DNA from: Lachnospiraceae bacterium
Lineage (GTDB): Bacteria > Bacillota > Clostridia > Lachnospirales > Lachnospiraceae
Assembly (NCBI GenBank): GCA_016301965.1
Contig: JAEDOO010000113.1
Location: 1 to 5,991 of the forward strand
Direction of reading: 5' to 3'
DNA length: 5,991 nt
Shown: piece after piece, positions 5,459 to 5,991 of the stretch
Numbering within the stretch: the stretch's first letter is position 1
Layout of the letters: each line of letters begins with the position of its first letter
The notes under the pieces: model-generated
Told to the model about the DNA's origin: nothing
Databases searched by the model: none
What the model saw: the letters and a program-made list of their open reading frames with translations, nothing else
Translations under genes and position numbers: made by a program

Positions 5459-5646
5459 ATGTTAATCTCAAAATATATTCCAGAAAGACATCCAAATGAT
5501 TTGTATGTATATGGGAAGTTTTGGTATAAAATGGAACTCATTCAACGATAGTAAATTATTATAATAATGGAACGACATTATTTACTTCTAAATTGGGTGT
5601 TTACGGTTTGTATTCGTATGCAGCGACATATGATCCTCAATTTTGA
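5459..5646 (+). pseudogene. Frameshifted remnant of a small exported-peptide-like gene
   Basis: Two overlapping frames make one plausible protein end. The first, open from 5390 with an ATG at 5459, reads PERHPNDLYVYGKFWYK up to an A4 run at 5528-5531. The second then reads NGTHSTIVNYYNNGTT and LGVYGLYSYAATYDPQF to a TGA at 5644-5646. Adding one A to the run joins them into about 62 residues rich in Tyr, Asn, Gly and Ser. The HSxxV and GxxSYA pattern recalls lactococcin-972-family bacteriocins, but this is a weak, by-eye resemblance. No signal peptide or good ribosome binding site is visible, so the 5' end also seems lost, perhaps at the repeat array just upstream. The stop lies 26 nt before the next start, consistent with a former operon. 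A sequencing error in the A-run is possible. Confidence 0.4.
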
Positions 5647-5653
5647 TATAAAC

Positions 5654-5659
5654 AAGGAG
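5654..5659 (+). promoter_or_regulatory. Ribosome binding site of the right-edge gene (long spacing)
   Basis: AAGGAG, 13 nt before the ATG at 5673-5675. This spacing is longer than usual, but no other in-frame start lies closer: the GTG at 5659 meets a TGA five codons on. Confidence 0.6.
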
Positions 5660-5672
5660 TGAAATACAATAA

Positions 5673-5991
5673 ATGAAAAGACGAAAATTTAATTTGAAAG
5701 TAGGTATGTTTTTAGTAGTATTACTATTATTATCCGTGGTGATTATGTATGAACATAAAAATGATAAAAAGAGTAATAAAGAAGAACCCTATGAATTTGG
5801 AGTAGAAGCCGGTGCAACGGATATAGAGAAATACCAGATTCCAGAAGAAGATTTAGAGCAACTCAGCACCGGATCCTTAGCAGAGACGATATTGACCAAT
5901 GGTTTTCTGATGCAGTTTGAGGCGTACGATAGCAGTAAATATGCAGTAGATATGCACATGGAAATGTTCAATGTGTATCCTGCATTATTCG
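5673..5991 (+). CDS. Membrane-anchored extracytoplasmic hypothetical protein (3' end outside window)
   Basis: The first 106 codons are present. A basic N-terminus (MKRRKFNLK) precedes one hydrophobic segment, residues about 10-25 (VGMFLVVLLLLSVVIM), then a Lys/Asn-rich linker, so the protein is probably held in the membrane with its body outside. There is no lipobox cysteine and no clear signal-peptidase site. From residue about 65 it reads LSTGSLAETILTNGFLMQF, then AYDSSKYAVDMHMEMFN. This resembles a pattern, ST..L...L......FAYD......F, that I associate with exported uncharacterised proteins of gut Clostridia; I cannot name the family. Codons are strongly A/T-ending (TTA, GTA, ATA), unlike the DUF1292 and decarboxylase genes, which suggests horizontal acquisition. 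It follows the frameshifted remnant by 26 nt and may have been its operon partner, possibly an accessory or immunity protein. Function is not assigned. Confidence 0.75.
   Translation, partial: MKRRKFNLKVGMFLVVLLLLSVVIMYEHKNDKKSNKEEPYEFGVEAGATDIEKYQIPEEDLEQLSTGSLAETILTNGFLMQFEAYDSSKYAVDMHMEMFNVYPALF

Larger units (their letters stand above)
5053..5672. other. 620-nt stretch without an intact gene
   Basis: In order it holds the two hairpins described separately (5057-5186), a non-coding segment 5187-5290 with a small GC-rich inverted repeat GCCGG/CCGGC (about 5225-5244), the decayed tandem repeat 5291-5412, and a frameshifted gene remnant to 5646. A weak promoter-like pair, TTGTTC (5412-5417) and TATATT (5436-5441) with 18-nt spacing, lies in front of the remnant. 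Base composition drops from moderate to strongly AT-rich at about 5410. I see no tRNA, rRNA or recognisable riboswitch. Confidence 0.6.

Noticed and set aside
5259..5495. Minus-strand open frame with repeated TNKxP motifs
   Set aside because: It starts at a TTG without a ribosome binding site, and the repeat units are out of frame with each other; treated as a DNA repeat.
5523..5530. TG-G-TATAAA as an extended -10 for the right-edge gene
   Set aside because: It sits inside the remnant's coding stretch, has no -35 partner, and would leave a leader of over 130 nt; not supported over an upstream promoter.

Overview
The window looks like chromosomal DNA from a Gram-positive anaerobe of the Clostridia, most likely the Lachnospiraceae. 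This rests on AGGAGG-type ribosome binding sites, extended -10 promoters (TGnTATAAT), and the resemblance of the DUF1292 protein, the ExoA-type nuclease and the Orn/Lys/Arg decarboxylase to those of that group. The genus cannot be named from sequence alone.

Left part (1-4416, minus strand, roughly half G+C by eye). Transcription runs right to left through three co-directional genes: a PLP-dependent Orn/Lys/Arg-type decarboxylase (2800-4416), an exodeoxyribonuclease III/AP endonuclease (exoA-like, 1787-2542), and, 16 nt further on, an isoamylase/GlgX-like GH13 protein that runs off the left edge (1-1770). The GH13 protein keeps the family's fold landmarks but has lost the nucleophile, the acid/base and the region-I residues, so it looks like a pseudo-glycosidase. 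A 46-bp direct repeat occurs twice. One copy is fused in frame to the 3' end of the decarboxylase gene, supplying its C-terminal tail and stop. The other lies in the leader of exoA. I see no clear intrinsic terminator between these genes, so read-through is possible.

Middle part (4417-5186). A divergent promoter region contains a T-tract array in a degenerate ~12-nt repeat. It is followed by a small acidic DUF1292 gene on the plus strand with an N-terminal cysteine cluster, then by two stacked hairpins; the second has a perfect 23-bp stem.

Right part (5187-5991, falling to about one third G+C). No intact gene is visible until 5673. The stretch holds a decayed tandem repeat of 53/54 nt, then a short frameshifted gene remnant with a weak resemblance to lactococcin-972-type exported peptides, then the 5' end of a gene for a membrane-anchored extracytoplasmic protein that is cut by the window edge. 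The fall in G+C, the repeats and the broken gene suggest an accessory island boundary near 5190-5410.

No complete new multi-gene system is visible. The best leads are the catalytically stripped GH13 protein, the 46-bp repeat that extends a protein, and the repeat/remnant/exported-protein segment at the right edge, whose remaining genes lie outside the window.
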